Source of the DNA: Conidiobolus incongruus B7586
Lineage: Eukaryota; Entomophthoromycota; Entomophthoromycetes; Entomophthorales; Conidiobolaceae
DNA: 27,144 nucleotides
Assembly (NCBI GenBank): GCA_000697335.1
Contig: JNEM01013054.1
Span: 1-27,144 of the forward strand
Direction of reading: 5' to 3'
Shown here: positions 11,721 through 22,199 of the stretch, one piece after another
Layout of the letters: each line of letters opens with the position of its first letter
Position numbering within the stretch: the stretch's first letter is position 1
The notes under the pieces: model-generated
The model's database searches: none
Told to the model about the DNA's origin: nothing
What the model saw: only the letters and a program-made list of their open reading frames with translations
Program-made: the position numbers and the translations under genes

Positions 11721-13250
11721 ATGTCAAATTCTAACTCCTCCCAAAATCACACTAACGATATTAATAATGAACCAGTACCCATGAACTTGACGAATGATAC
11801 TAGTTTTGAAATGAACCCTCCGTCAGTTCCTCGTTTACTTCCAACTAACCCACTTAACATGTCAACTTTGCATTCACATTCTTTAGTTTCTCCAGCCCCT
11901 TCACTGAGCACAACAAGCCCTTCTCCCCCCCGCTCCAGTTTGGAAAATAAAAAATTTGTAGGTTCTTCTTACAAGTCACAATATGAAGTATTAGAAAAAC
12001 TTGGAGAGGGAACATTTGGGTATGCAACTTGTATTTATAAATCACAATTGCGATTTTAAACCCATATTTGTAGACAAGTACATAAAGCCAAAAGAAAGAG
12101 TACAGGCTGTTTAGTAGCTCTAAAAAGAATTATTATACACAGTGAAAATGAAGGAGTTCCCATTACAGGTATAAGAGAAATTTCGATTTTAAAGAGGTTG
12201 AACCATATCAATATTATTAAAGTAATTGATACTGCTTTTGAACCTGGTGAGTATTTTTATTCATGTATTTGAAATTTGGTATTCATTGAATTTCTTAGGT
12301 CCGGATAAAAAGGCTGGCCATATTTATATGGTAACGCCCTATATGGAACATGATCTCAGTGGGTTATTAGAAAACCCCAGGGTTCATTTAACTCTGGGGC
12401 ATATTAAATGCTATATGAAACAACTTTTCGAGGGTTTATGCTATCTACATAGCAATCATTTGATTCATCGCGATATCAAGGGTATATATGTTTTGATTTT
12501 AATGATTAAAATCTGTTCTAATTATTTTATTTTAGCTGCTAATTTACTCATCGATAATGACGGTATTTTAAAGATTGCCGATTTTGGTTTAGCCAGAAGA
12601 TTGGATCCTACACAACCCAGAGATTATACCAATTGTGTTGTTACTAGATGGTATCGACCTCCAGAGCTCTTACTTGGTGAGAAAAAATATGATAGCTCCG
12701 TTGATATCTGGGGAGCTGGGTAAATACTAATCTTCAAATCTAATTTAATCGTCTTTATTAATATATTTTTAGATGTGTATACGCTGAATGCCTAACAGGA
12801 AAGCCCCTTTTACCAGGTAAAAGCGACTTGGATCAGTTAAACTTAATTTTTAAACTTTGCGGATCCCCAACCCAAGATAATATGCCAAATTGGGATAAAT
12901 TACCTGGATGTGAAGGGGTTAAAGAATTTACTCCAAGGCCTCGTGATGTTTTACCTCGATTAAGAGGCCACGACCCTCTTTGCGTTGATCTATTAGATAA
13001 AATTCTAGTTTTGGATCCTAAACAAAGGTTGACAGCTCATCAGGTATTGGATCACGACTCATTTTATAGTGAGCCATATCCCACACAACCTAGAGATCTC
13101 CCCAAATTCGAAAGTAGTCACGAAGTTGATCGTAGACGATTCCAGGCTGAAGCTCAGAAGATTAAATCTAATAGAAACCATCGCAACGATCGCAGAAATC
13201 AAAACAATCGAAGACCTCCTCCTTATCATCGTCCCAACCAAAGAAGATGA
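11721..13250 (+). CDS. Bur1/Cdk9-type cyclin-dependent kinase, 5 exons
   Basis: This is the catalytic subunit of the P-TEFb/Bur kinase, which phosphorylates the RNA polymerase II C-terminal domain and Spt5 to promote elongation in the nucleus. The exons are 11721-12019, 12074-12246, 12299-12481, 12536-12719 and 12773-13250 (438 residues); introns are 54, 52, 54 and 53 nt. A low-complexity Ser/Pro/Asn N-terminus (1-78) precedes the kinase domain. Visible are KFVG (78-81), glycine loop GEGTFG (95-100), VALK (Lys117), PITGIRE (129-135, the PITALRE-type helix), [18 protein letters not shown] (167-184), HRDIKAAN (214-221), DFG (234-236), T-loop Thr250 in [15 protein letters not shown], and [18 protein letters not shown]. 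The C-terminus is rich in Arg/Asn. The GLLENP and [21 protein letters not shown] patterns fit fungal Cdk9/Bur1 better than other CDKs. The third intron is stop-free. The gene is intact. Confidence 0.95.
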
Positions 13251-14227
13251 ACATTTTGTATTTTAGAAACTCGAAGATTCTTACTCAATTTAAACTATAT
13301 CAGTTATATAAATTGAAAATAATTTGCATATTTATTAAATATAAAAATATACTATTATATACATTTTAGATTTTTATAAATCATAATGATATAAAATTCA
13401 ATGGAGTTTGATTTTTACCTTCCAAATTCTTAGTGTTTGGAAATAAGGTATTATTCAACTGTAAAACAATATATTAATTATTTAAATACAAATGTGTATC
13501 ATATTGTCTCCAAAAATTATTATTAATATTTACCATTTTATCGAAAATTATTTAGGCTGTCAAATGATTATATCTACAAACAGATTTGAATCCAAAACGA
13601 TATTAAATTTTAAAATTTATTTTGGTTTTCAAAATATGATTCAATGAATACTTTTACCTAATGCTGACATATATAATAGTTGATGGAAATAGTCAAATTT
13701 AATTATATTTATTTGATTTTTATAAGTTTTGGGGTATTAATAATAAAATTTAGTTAAGCTTAACTATGAGCTGTTTCAGTAAAAATTTGAACATTGCATT
13801 TATTATTAAAAAAATATACTATTACTGAATAAGCTTCAAATCCTCTTAATCTAAGACAGATATCAAGTTATCCTTTTCATTTTTTGGAATTGAGATAACG
13901 AAGATCTATCTTCAAAGATGTATTTTAATTTCAAGTGAACAATTAAGTTTATAATGAAAGTAAAAATACTATTAAAACGTTAAATGCATTATTAGCTAAA
14001 GTTTTTGATTTCATTTTACTTGATTATTTTTACACGAATATTCTAAAATATTATATAATATATACCAATCTCTATTTCTAAAATAATAAATTAGTGTAAT
14101 TAAATTACAATAATTGATAGAAAAGTGGTTCTAAATTAAAAATCTATATCTAATATAAAAAGGTTTAATATTTATTAGTATTACATAAATATATTGAATA
14201 CCGTAATTAACCATTAAAGAAAGGAGC
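13251..14227. other. AT-rich region between two convergent genes
   Basis: About 980 bp between the 3' ends of the kinase gene (+) and the zinc-finger gene (-). I see no gene, repeat or structured element. Confidence 0.6.
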
Positions 14228-14452
14228 TTAAGCTTGAAAATCGGGAAAACACTCTTTGAGAGTTTTAGAGTGTTTATTTTGAGCATGTTCTTCGAGAGCT
14301 TTAGCTTTAGCAGTACACAAGAAAGTGGTTCTACAGGTCATACACATAATATTTTTAGCCTTTTCATTGACTTTTAACTGACTGTTAGCTTCTTTAGGTC
14401 CGTTTTTAGCTTGACGATCTCTTCTTTGGGCAGCTTTAGCTCCGTTTCCCAT
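14228..14452 (-). CDS. Small conserved C2H2 zinc-finger protein (At2g23090/ZNF706-like)
   Basis: A 74-residue single-exon protein starting MGNGAKAAQRRDRQAK and ending in the typical HSKTLKECFPDF. The N-terminal half is basic, like the 4F5/SERF-type leader of this family. The second half has one zinc finger with Cys37, Cys40, His56 and His61 (C-x2-C-x15-H-x4-H). Proteins of this length and layout occur throughout plants and fungi. Their molecular function is not settled; a nucleic-acid-binding or nuclear role is often assumed. It lies convergent to the kinase gene, and the start fits the conserved N-terminus. The gene looks intact; the family assignment rests on motif order and length. Confidence 0.93.
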   Translation of the reverse strand: MGNGAKAAQRRDRQAKNGPKEANSQLKVNEKAKNIMCMTCRTTFLCTAKAKALEEHAQNKHSKTLKECFPDFQA

Positions 14453-15665
14453 TTTTTATCGTTAATATATTATTTAAGTTTAAGATGAATATTGATTGAA
14501 AATCCATTGATTTGTGTATTTATTGAATTCAGAATATATTATTAAGTTGAAATTAATTTATGGGATTCATAAAATTCATTATTTTTTTTATAACCTTAAT
14601 AATAATAAAAATTTTCCAACTATAGGATATGCAAACGTATAGATTTGAATTATCATTTTTATAGTCGAATTCATTATGATATTACTTTATTAATTAAATT
14701 ATTTATTAAACGACCTGAATTTCTTTACTATTAAATCCAACGAAAATATAATTATTCTAAACATTTTTTGGGGAATAAAGTAAATGTAAAAAACTTGGAA
14801 TATTCTATTTTATTTTGATGATAATAGATGTATTGGTTTTTGAAATAAGTTTTAAATAGGGCAAGAATAGGGATAATATACATAAATGTTTATAATATAT
14901 TTCTTGAAATTATATATAAATACCATGTTGAATTCATAAAAAAAATTAATCTTGAAGGTCTGATTAATAATCAAATATATTATTTACTAAATATTAGCAA
15001 AGTTTCGAGCCTATATGAATTTTTTTTGTTATTAAATAATAATTAAAATTTAATAATAATATCTGAATAATTTTATAATTTTAATTTATATCTTCTATAT
15101 TATATTATAAATTGATATTGAAGTTATCCATCTCAATTTTGTTAAACTTTTCAAATTTTCAAATTTATTCAACTGTATAAGTGGTATTTAATTCATATTT
15201 AATGTATACAAATTTTTCACAATATAAAATATAAAATTATTATTCAGGGCTTAAATTATATTAAATTACCTTTATATATTTCAATTCCAACATAAAGATT
15301 AATAATTTAAACAGGTCTATATCATGAATTGCAAATATTAAAATCTAGAATTTAGTTACTTGAACTGCCAAAAATATATATTAATACTTATTTTCTAACA
15401 AATGTTATTTTAATAAAAGATAACTATATTGATTGATAAATCTAAGTAAAATCATATTTTTCTACGGTTATTGCATGCTTTCAAAATATTGTTAAACTAT
15501 ATAATAAGATGCATGAAAAAATTAACTTGTTTTGATCTAGTAATAATATTTAAATTGTATATATTGCTAAAAATAAAGATCTAATGACTATATGCTGTTT
15601 TATAATATACTTTGTTAAATGATCAAAAATGCTTGATTTCTAAGATTTAATATATTTCAATCTCA

Positions 15666-15790
15666 CCTGTTAAATAGGACTTTCAAAAAATGACAAAGTC
15701 CAGTTACTTTATTAAATGATTGGAAAAAATCCAGTTTTTCCATTATTAATTAATAAAATACCAGTTAAACCCATTGATTGAAAAAAATTA
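15666..15790. repeat. Degenerate ~31-nt-period repeat with short hairpins
   Basis: The motif CCAGTT recurs at 15700, 15731 and 15761, with a related CCTGTT at 15666, giving a period of about 30-34 nt with A/T-rich filler. Two perfect 7-bp inverted pairs overlap it: GGACTTT with AAAGTCC (15677-15701) and GGAAAAA with TTTTTCC (15722-15741). The units are poorly conserved. It could be an old minisatellite or a set of protein-binding sites. Confidence 0.45.
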
Positions 15791-16439
15791 AGCTTTTACC
15801 TTAGTATAATCAGTTAGTAAAAATGCAACCCAACTCCAAACAAGTAATCGATTCTTATAAATAAACTATAACAAAAATGATATCATCTTTGTATTAATAG
15901 ATTTTGATCAATTTCAAAATATATAATTTCCAGTGTTCAACATAATTGGGATTCTGAATAGATAAAGAAGGAAATATAATTTTAAGCTGGCGTTAAAATA
16001 ATTGGAAATTACAAGATTATTGAACTAAAAATAGGTTGAAATTTTTGATTGTTTTGTTTTGTTTGACTAATACAATACTTATTGCAATATAATTACTGAA
16101 TGGAAATTTAATTGGTTATGACAATAAAATTTGTATTGGACAGATACCTTTGTTCATATGTGTTGTGTTATGGATTTATTAATTGTGAAACTAAATTATT
16201 GATTTGATTAAAAATATCCTCTCTAACAAATTGCTGATTGATAGAAAAGTGATAAACAAATGTTGTTAATGAATGATTTTAAAACAAAATTGATTTTTAT
16301 GAGGAGACTCACCTGAAATTATTATGATCCGTCTTTTCCTATCAATCGTACTTGTTACCATGATAAAATATAGGATTTAATTGGAAGATAGAAAGCATAA
16401 TTGTTTTTTCGGCGAGTCACCAAAATATTTGATAATTTG

Positions 16440-16476
16440 GAGGTGAATTGCCATGTGGATGGATTTTGATCACCTC
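16440..16476. other. Possible hairpin: perfect 7-bp inverted repeat
   Basis: GAGGTGA (16440-16446) pairs with TCACCTC (16470-16476) across a 23-nt loop, in one of the least AT-rich patches of this interval. It may be a regulatory site or RNA hairpin, or chance. Confidence 0.3.
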
Positions 16477-18105
16477 TCTGTATGGATTAATTGATAATTA
16501 AAGGATATCGCTAGATTTTATTAGGTCTGCGAATATGTTATTGAAATTACATAAAATTTCTATCCGGGTTCTTAAATAAGGCTAATATAGCAACTTCCAC
16601 AAACTATTGCTTGGACAAATTATCTTTAAAACTTATACATTTTGCCTCAATAATTATGGTTAATGTGAAATGAAATTTTATAATTAAAGAGTTGATTGAC
16701 GAATCACTTAAGTTTGTTACAAAACAAACTAGCAGATCTAATATTGTTTAAAATGTTATCAAAAAGTATATCTTTGGTCTTGTTCAAGGTAATCTACCTT
16801 TAGTATAAAAGTCATTTCCTAATACTCATGTCTTCATACTGATGTTTTTATGAGGGAGTTATCTGAAAAGAATCACTTTCATCACTCAATAGTTAAAATA
16901 TTGTTGCTATCAAATATAATTTATTATATTAGTGATAATACTTCAAATTAAATAATTAACTCCTTATGAATCAATTTTTATACTGTTATAATAAATAATT
17001 TTAATTCAAGTTTATAAAAGGGTTTGTATTTTGGCAATGTAATATAGTAGATTGATAGGTTCGAAAGAAACTATTTATTAAAATATATCAACAATATTGG
17101 TGCAAATATATTAAACAAATTAATTTGGTTAGTGATTAATTATAATAAATATTCAAATTATCTATCCATATACAATATTGCTAGAGAAATCCATATCACA
17201 TAATATAATGTTTTTGTAGTATTATTTTGTTTAATCATTTATTAACAATATTAGCAAAAATTTCCAATATTTAATATATCAATTAAAAATTAAATTTTAT
17301 ATAATATTTTAAATATGCTATTTTATTTGAACTGATTTGATATTCAATTTTAAATGATAAAAAATGGAAGAATTTTTCAATGTGAATTTGTAATTGAAAA
17401 TAATATTAATTATTATTACTCACTCGAAATATTAAGCCCAAATATAGATATTGCAAGATTTTGACTTATTTTTACAGCTTTGAATATAATTTATTATTCT
17501 TGTATATTTAGTCAAATTAGGATGGAATAAGATTTTATCCTATGGAAGATAAGAGAATACCTTGAATTATTTCCATTAAACATAAATTAATTTTTTGCCA
17601 ATTTATGAGGGCTTACAATTAATTCATGTAATTAACTTAAATTGGCGGTGGCAATAGAGGAATGAAATAGCCCTTAATTCATGCGAATCAAGGGAATTTG
17701 GTGTGGAAATTTATTGTGATACTTGGTAAAATAAATTTTATGAATTGAACAATGCTTGTATATTGACCATCGCTGTATTCTTCATTAATCTGATCATTGA
17801 ATCTGAATATACTATAAGTATTGATCAATAGAATTATTCAACTAAAGCCCATTAATATATATAACGCAATGTCCGAATTATTTATTATAATTGATAAATT
17901 AGAGATGGTAAATAATTTTGTTAATCAAATTTTGGAGGCGAATATGCTAAGCATTGATAAAATACCCACCCACATCTCAATCTTAATCGAACTATCATTC
18001 AAATTAACAAAAACTTACACAAAATTAAACGGATACATTTTATTAACTAATCCGTAAAATTTTACCTGTATAACATTACCTCATCAAAGTAAGCAAACGG
18101 ATGCA

Positions 18106-18112
18106 TATATAA
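18106..18112 (+). promoter_or_regulatory. TATA-like box upstream of the Pro/Thr-rich gene
   Basis: TATATAA lies about 180 nt before the ATG at 18291, followed by a less AT-rich stretch, as at the chitinase promoters. The distance implies a 5' leader of well over 100 nt or an unseen intron in it. Confidence 0.4.
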
Positions 18113-18290
18113 CAGGGCTTATGGTCGGCAAATAACAATTAAACAATTTTCCTTCGCTGATATCCTTTGGAGAGAGAGATTTCAGTTCTATTTGATCTTA
18201 TTCCTACATAGTCGAAACTACATCCCTAGTCTACCTTATTATTTGATATAATAATCTAATAATCTTTACATCTTAATATAATATTATAAA

Positions 18291-19139
18291 ATGAAGAACC
18301 AAATTTTTACCCTTGCTTTGATTGCTGCCTTAGCTGGTCAAGAGAATCTTAAGGATTTCCCTAGTTTGGAAAACTTTTTGAAAGATGCCGATAAAGAAAT
18401 CAGTCTTACTGATGACTCTGTCGTCCAAAACAAACCTGCTATTCAACCACCTGCTGCTGCCCCTCCAGCTTCTTCCGTTGCTGCTACTACTACTACTACC
18501 AATGCGCCAAAGCCATCATCAGCAATTTCTGCCGCCCAATCTAGCAGTCAAGTAACTTCTAAACAACCTAGTTATCCTACCGCACCAGTGCCATCAAATG
18601 ACTCTACCAAACCACCAGCTTATCCTACTGCTCCATTGCCATCAAGTGGTACTAAGCCTTCTGGCTATCCCACTGCTCCATTACCACCAACTCAACCTAC
18701 TACCGCCAAACCTGTCCCATCAACTAATCCTATTCCTTCTGGCAAGCCTACCACTCCTCCAGGTCCGGTTACCGACAAAACCACTGGTAATGTTCCTACT
18801 GGTGTTGTTACCGTTACCCAAGTAATTGAATGCACTGAAACCGTTACAGTCACTCAAATTGCATCATGTCCAGCTCCACCCCCTGTTACTTTAACTGTTA
18901 TCCCTGATTGCAAAACACCTCCTGGTCCTACCACTGACAAACCCAATCCTCCTCCTACTAAACCACCTGTTACCTATCCTGTGATCACTCCTAATCCTCC
19001 TGGCCCTACCACTGACAAACCCAATCCTCCTCCTACTCAACCACCTGTTACTTATCCTGTGATCACTCCTACACTACCACCCCATGCACCACCACTAAAC
19101 CTCCCACCACCACTCCTCCTGGTCCTACCACTGGAGTAA
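18291..19139 (+). CDS. Pro/Thr-rich secreted protein, probably extending to 19441 (apparent 1-nt frame break)
   Basis: The 282-residue frame starts MKNQIFTLALIAALAGQ, a plausible signal peptide. A short acidic segment (about 18-48) is followed by a long Pro/Thr/Ser/Ala region with repeats of YPTAP(V/L)P and PPGPTTDKPNPPPT. A central segment holds VTVTQVIECTETVTVTQ and several cysteines. Such proteins are typically O-glycosylated wall or surface proteins; no catalytic domain is visible. After two 78-bp tandem units the frame slips near 19071-19076. The DNA is one base short against the same repeat at 19191-19202, and the listed frame soon ends. The neighbouring frame stays open from there to TAA at 19439-19441 with the same Thr/Pro repeats and ends in YPVYQYPTKDAQHPGFH. 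The intended product is therefore probably 383 residues. Sequencing error in the repeat and true mutation are both possible. Function unknown. Confidence 0.78.
   Translation: MKNQIFTLALIAALAGQENLKDFPSLENFLKDADKEISLTDDSVVQNKPAIQPPAAAPPASSVAATTTTTNAPKPSSAISAAQSSSQVTSKQPSYPTAPVPSNDSTKPPAYPTAPLPSSGTKPSGYPTAPLPPTQPTTAKPVPSTNPIPSGKPTTPPGPVTDKTTGNVPTGVVTVTQVIECTETVTVTQIASCPAPPPVTLTVIPDCKTPPGPTTDKPNPPPTKPPVTYPVITPNPPGPTTDKPNPPPTQPPVTYPVITPTLPPHAPPLNLPPPLLLVLPLE
18918..19073 (+). repeat. Two tandem 78-bp coding repeats
   Basis: Units at 18918-18995 and 18996-19073 differ at only a few bases. Each encodes 26 residues (PPGPTTDKPNPPPT then a PPVTYPVITP segment). They lie within the Pro/Thr-rich secreted gene, directly before the apparent frame break. 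Confidence 0.85.
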
Positions 19140-19254
19140 CTACTAAGCCTCCAACCACCACTCCCCCTGGTCCTACCACTGATAAACCCACTACTACCAC
19201 CCCATGCACCACCACTAAACCTCCCACCACCACTCCCCCTGGTCCTACCACCGA
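19075..19254 (+). repeat. 120-nt-period coding repeat
   Basis: The 60 bases from 19075 and from 19195 are nearly identical (Thr-Thr-Pro-Cys-Thr-Thr-Thr-Lys type), giving a 120-nt period. A diverged further unit follows at about 19260-19345. Coding repeats like these expand and contract and are hard to assemble. Confidence 0.75.
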
Positions 19255-19441
19255 TAAACACACCACTACCACTCCATGCACCTCTAGTGTAACTACTAAA
19301 CCTACGACGACTACTACTCCTCCTGGTCCCACCACCGATAAACGCACTACTACCACCACTACCACTGTCAGTCCCAGAACTCCAGCTTATCCCGTATACC
19401 AATATCCCACCAAAGATGCCCAACACCCTGGATTCCATTAA
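19140..19441 (+). other. Displaced C-terminal part of the Pro/Thr-rich secreted protein
   Basis: In the frame ending with TAA at 19439-19441 this encodes Thr/Pro repeats with PPGPTTDK and TTTPC motifs and a distinct non-repetitive end (YPVYQYP). The frame is already open from about 19074. It is out of frame with the start at 18291 by one base. Confidence 0.7.
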
Positions 19442-19581
19442 ATCAATGGGTTTACTAACAACGGTTAATTAATATATCTAACCATCACAACACTATGTAA
19501 CATTTAGTAAGAATCATTGGATGATTGCATTAATAACAATCATTCAATACCACCTTAAAAACCATCGATATTAAATTATTA

Positions 19582-19613
19582 TTCTCTCTCTGTCTCTCTC
19601 TATCTCTCTCTCC
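19582..19613. repeat. CT-rich microsatellite downstream of the Pro/Thr-rich gene
   Basis: A run of CT dinucleotides with single G and A interruptions, about 140 nt after the putative stop and so possibly in the 3' UTR. It is the only long polypyrimidine tract in the window. Confidence 0.7.
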
Positions 19614-22199
19614 AACTTAATAAAATAATATAAAAATAATTCTTTTGTTTAATATTTTATAATTTTTAATTTATTTGCATCAATTATTCATATATTTTTT
19701 ACAATTATTTTTTTCTTTTTCTGCTCTTCGAATATTTGAGTTTTTGTATTTTAGTTCATATAATATAATTCCAATTACATGCATTATTATTATTAATCAT
19801 CTTAACTTTGAATTATTTTGCTTAAAAGTCAATTTCTTTGTTTAACCAGCATTGATTTAAATCTAGGGGATCCAAATCTAAATAATGAAAAATACAAGTT
19901 TTGCATAATTGATAAATTTTCAATGTTTCGATATTAAAATTTTAAATGAAATCCGAAATATTTATTAAAATTGATAAATGTAAGGTAATAACTAAACTTG
20001 TAAACCATTTTTGAAAGCAGGTATTATAATATATATTAATTCTCTATAAATTATTATTCCTAGAAAAAATAATTAAAACCGCTAAAACAAATATTTTATT
20101 AGAACAAATATACAACTTCAAATATGAGAATATATTTTATCTTATTCAAGATATTGAATCTGGGGCTCAGGAGAAATTTACTGTGAAACAATTGTAGGAG
20201 CTTTACAAGCCCTTAATAAGCTTAGCATCATGTACTCAGTTCCCAGTTATATATATACATAACCTGAGATTTGATAAAATAAAAAATTGTATATAAATTG
20301 ATACATATTTTCGAATGCATTTAATCTTTTATTTACATGCATATCATATATATATTCATTATATATAAACTATATACTTTAATGCTAAATTTGAAAATTT
20401 TTATATTTATATTTTTATCAGATTTAGATATTTTCATATCAAATAATTTTCTATTTATCACATTTTCATATATCGATATATGGTCAATTAATTATAAATA
20501 TCATGTTATATTCGATTGATATTATAATCAAAATAATAAGTGACCTTAAAAAGACAATAATATAAAATTTTAAGGATGATATATAATTAACCAAATAAGT
20601 TTTAAACTATTTTAATTATTTTATAAATTCATCAAATTCAATTGAGTATTTTTAATTAGAATATATATTGAATTTATACAATCAGGCCTAAAATTCAATG
20701 TATATATTAAATATATTAGTATAATAGTATTTTATCTCATATGAATGCCGTTTTATAAAATCAAACTATTGTTATTATAAACTCGAATAATTTATTAAGC
20801 AATTCATTGAATTGAAATTACAGACAATAAATAGACTATCGTTATTAAAAGTAGTTTTATTTATATAAGTCTATTTCACATAATAGGTAATATTGTTTAT
20901 TTTGGAATAAAATTTGCAAGGTTGCTTTGGATAAACTAAATAATATATCGAATTATTTCTAATTAAAAGATTAATACTTAATAAATTGATCTTATATATA
21001 ATTGAAGCATATTTTATTATGATTTTACGTCTAATTTTTAAAATCAAATAGGTATATTAGAATAGGTTGTGATTGGCAATCAAATAATAATTTGATATGA
21101 ACTTTTAATAAATCATTTCAATTTTTTCAAGTATGTTTAATTTATACATTTATTTATAACATTCATTTTAATGCATATTTTGTTGAGAAACACCATTGAT
21201 ATGATGGATTGAACCATATCTAAACTGAAGTGAGTTTTATCTGCGCAAATACGTTTTTCATTGAAATTAGTAAATTTAATGAAAATTAAAATATAAATAT
21301 ATCAACATCAAACAAAAGAAAATTTATAATAATGCTAAAATTGAAGATATATTTGATAATTCGCTTTAAATCTTTCACGTTTTATTAATGTTTTCTGATA
21401 ATTATAAAGATATAGCTTGTCAATATTAAAAATAAAGGCTCTCTATTGATATTGAAAAACTATGATAACCAAGTTAATAAAAGCGAAGATGGATATCTAA
21501 TATATATAATACATTGACTTTCAATCTTTTAATTCTGCATTTCTAACATGGTTGAATTTATCACTCTGTTTATTAATTGTATTGGACAACCTTGGTATAA
21601 AATATTAGCTTGATTTAAATATACTAAAACATATCTAAATTTCAACTACTGAATAATAATTCAATTGGTTATTATAACTATTGAACAAGAAGGTCATATC
21701 AAACTTCAAAATATTAATTATTTTAAGTAACACATTACCTCTTTTGAACGCCACTAAATTACCATTTATGGTTCAATTTTGATTTTATCGGATTTAATAT
21801 TTGGTATAAAGTAATGTAATTTATTATGCCAATAACTACCATAGAATATTTACTTTGCTATATAATATATATTTTTCGAATAAAATTTATTTTTAATTTT
21901 CTACCTCTGAATAAAAATATATATGATTAAATTAAATTCAAAGATATATTAATAAATGTGAGCACCTTATTTTAATCACTCACATTATATATACATATAT
22001 CCTGTAGTTAGCTTTATATAAATTATTAATATTATTGGGCTAATATTTAATAATCAATTTATTTTAAAATGTTTAAAATTCATAATATGGAGATTGGAAT
22101 GAACTCGAAGTATCATATCCAATATGCAATGTAATGTGATTTAAATTATATTATAAATTAATATTTTAGTAACATTTTGATATTTGAAATGGGAGGTAA
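19614..22199. other. AT-rich region without supported genes
   Basis: About 2.6 kb of extreme AT content. A short less AT-rich island at about 20155-20265 has a few dozen open codons on the plus strand, but it is too short to identify. The open frame at 20337-20519 is Ile/Phe/Tyr-rich and looks like chance. Confidence 0.6.

Larger units (their letters stand above)
14453..18290. other. Long non-coding interval (3.8 kb) between divergent genes
   Basis: This holds the promoters of the zinc-finger gene (-) and the Pro/Thr-rich gene (+). Most is A/T-rich filler. Between about 16240 and 16560 and again around 17640-17720 the base composition is less extreme, but no frame stays open there. The open frame at 17821-18057 (ATG at 17871) is Ile/Leu/Asn-rich, matches nothing I know, and is left out. 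A degenerate repeat and a possible hairpin are listed separately. Confidence 0.6.

Noticed and set aside
17041-17100. GGTTCGAA resembling a tRNA T-arm
   Set aside because: No acceptor stem, D-arm or anticodon arm can be formed around it; no tRNA found in the window.
17821-18057. 78-codon open frame (internal ATG at 17871) upstream of the Pro/Thr-rich gene
   Set aside because: No recognisable domain and composition close to that of random AT-rich DNA; may lie in the neighbouring promoter. Conservation would be needed to accept it.
19052-19438. Gly/Ser/Val-rich minus-strand open frames of 98 and 128 codons
   Set aside because: Antisense readings of the Pro/Thr repeat; low complexity only.
20337-20519. 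60-codon open frame rich in Ile, Phe and Tyr
   Set aside because: Looks like translated A/T filler; no motif or neighbour supports it.
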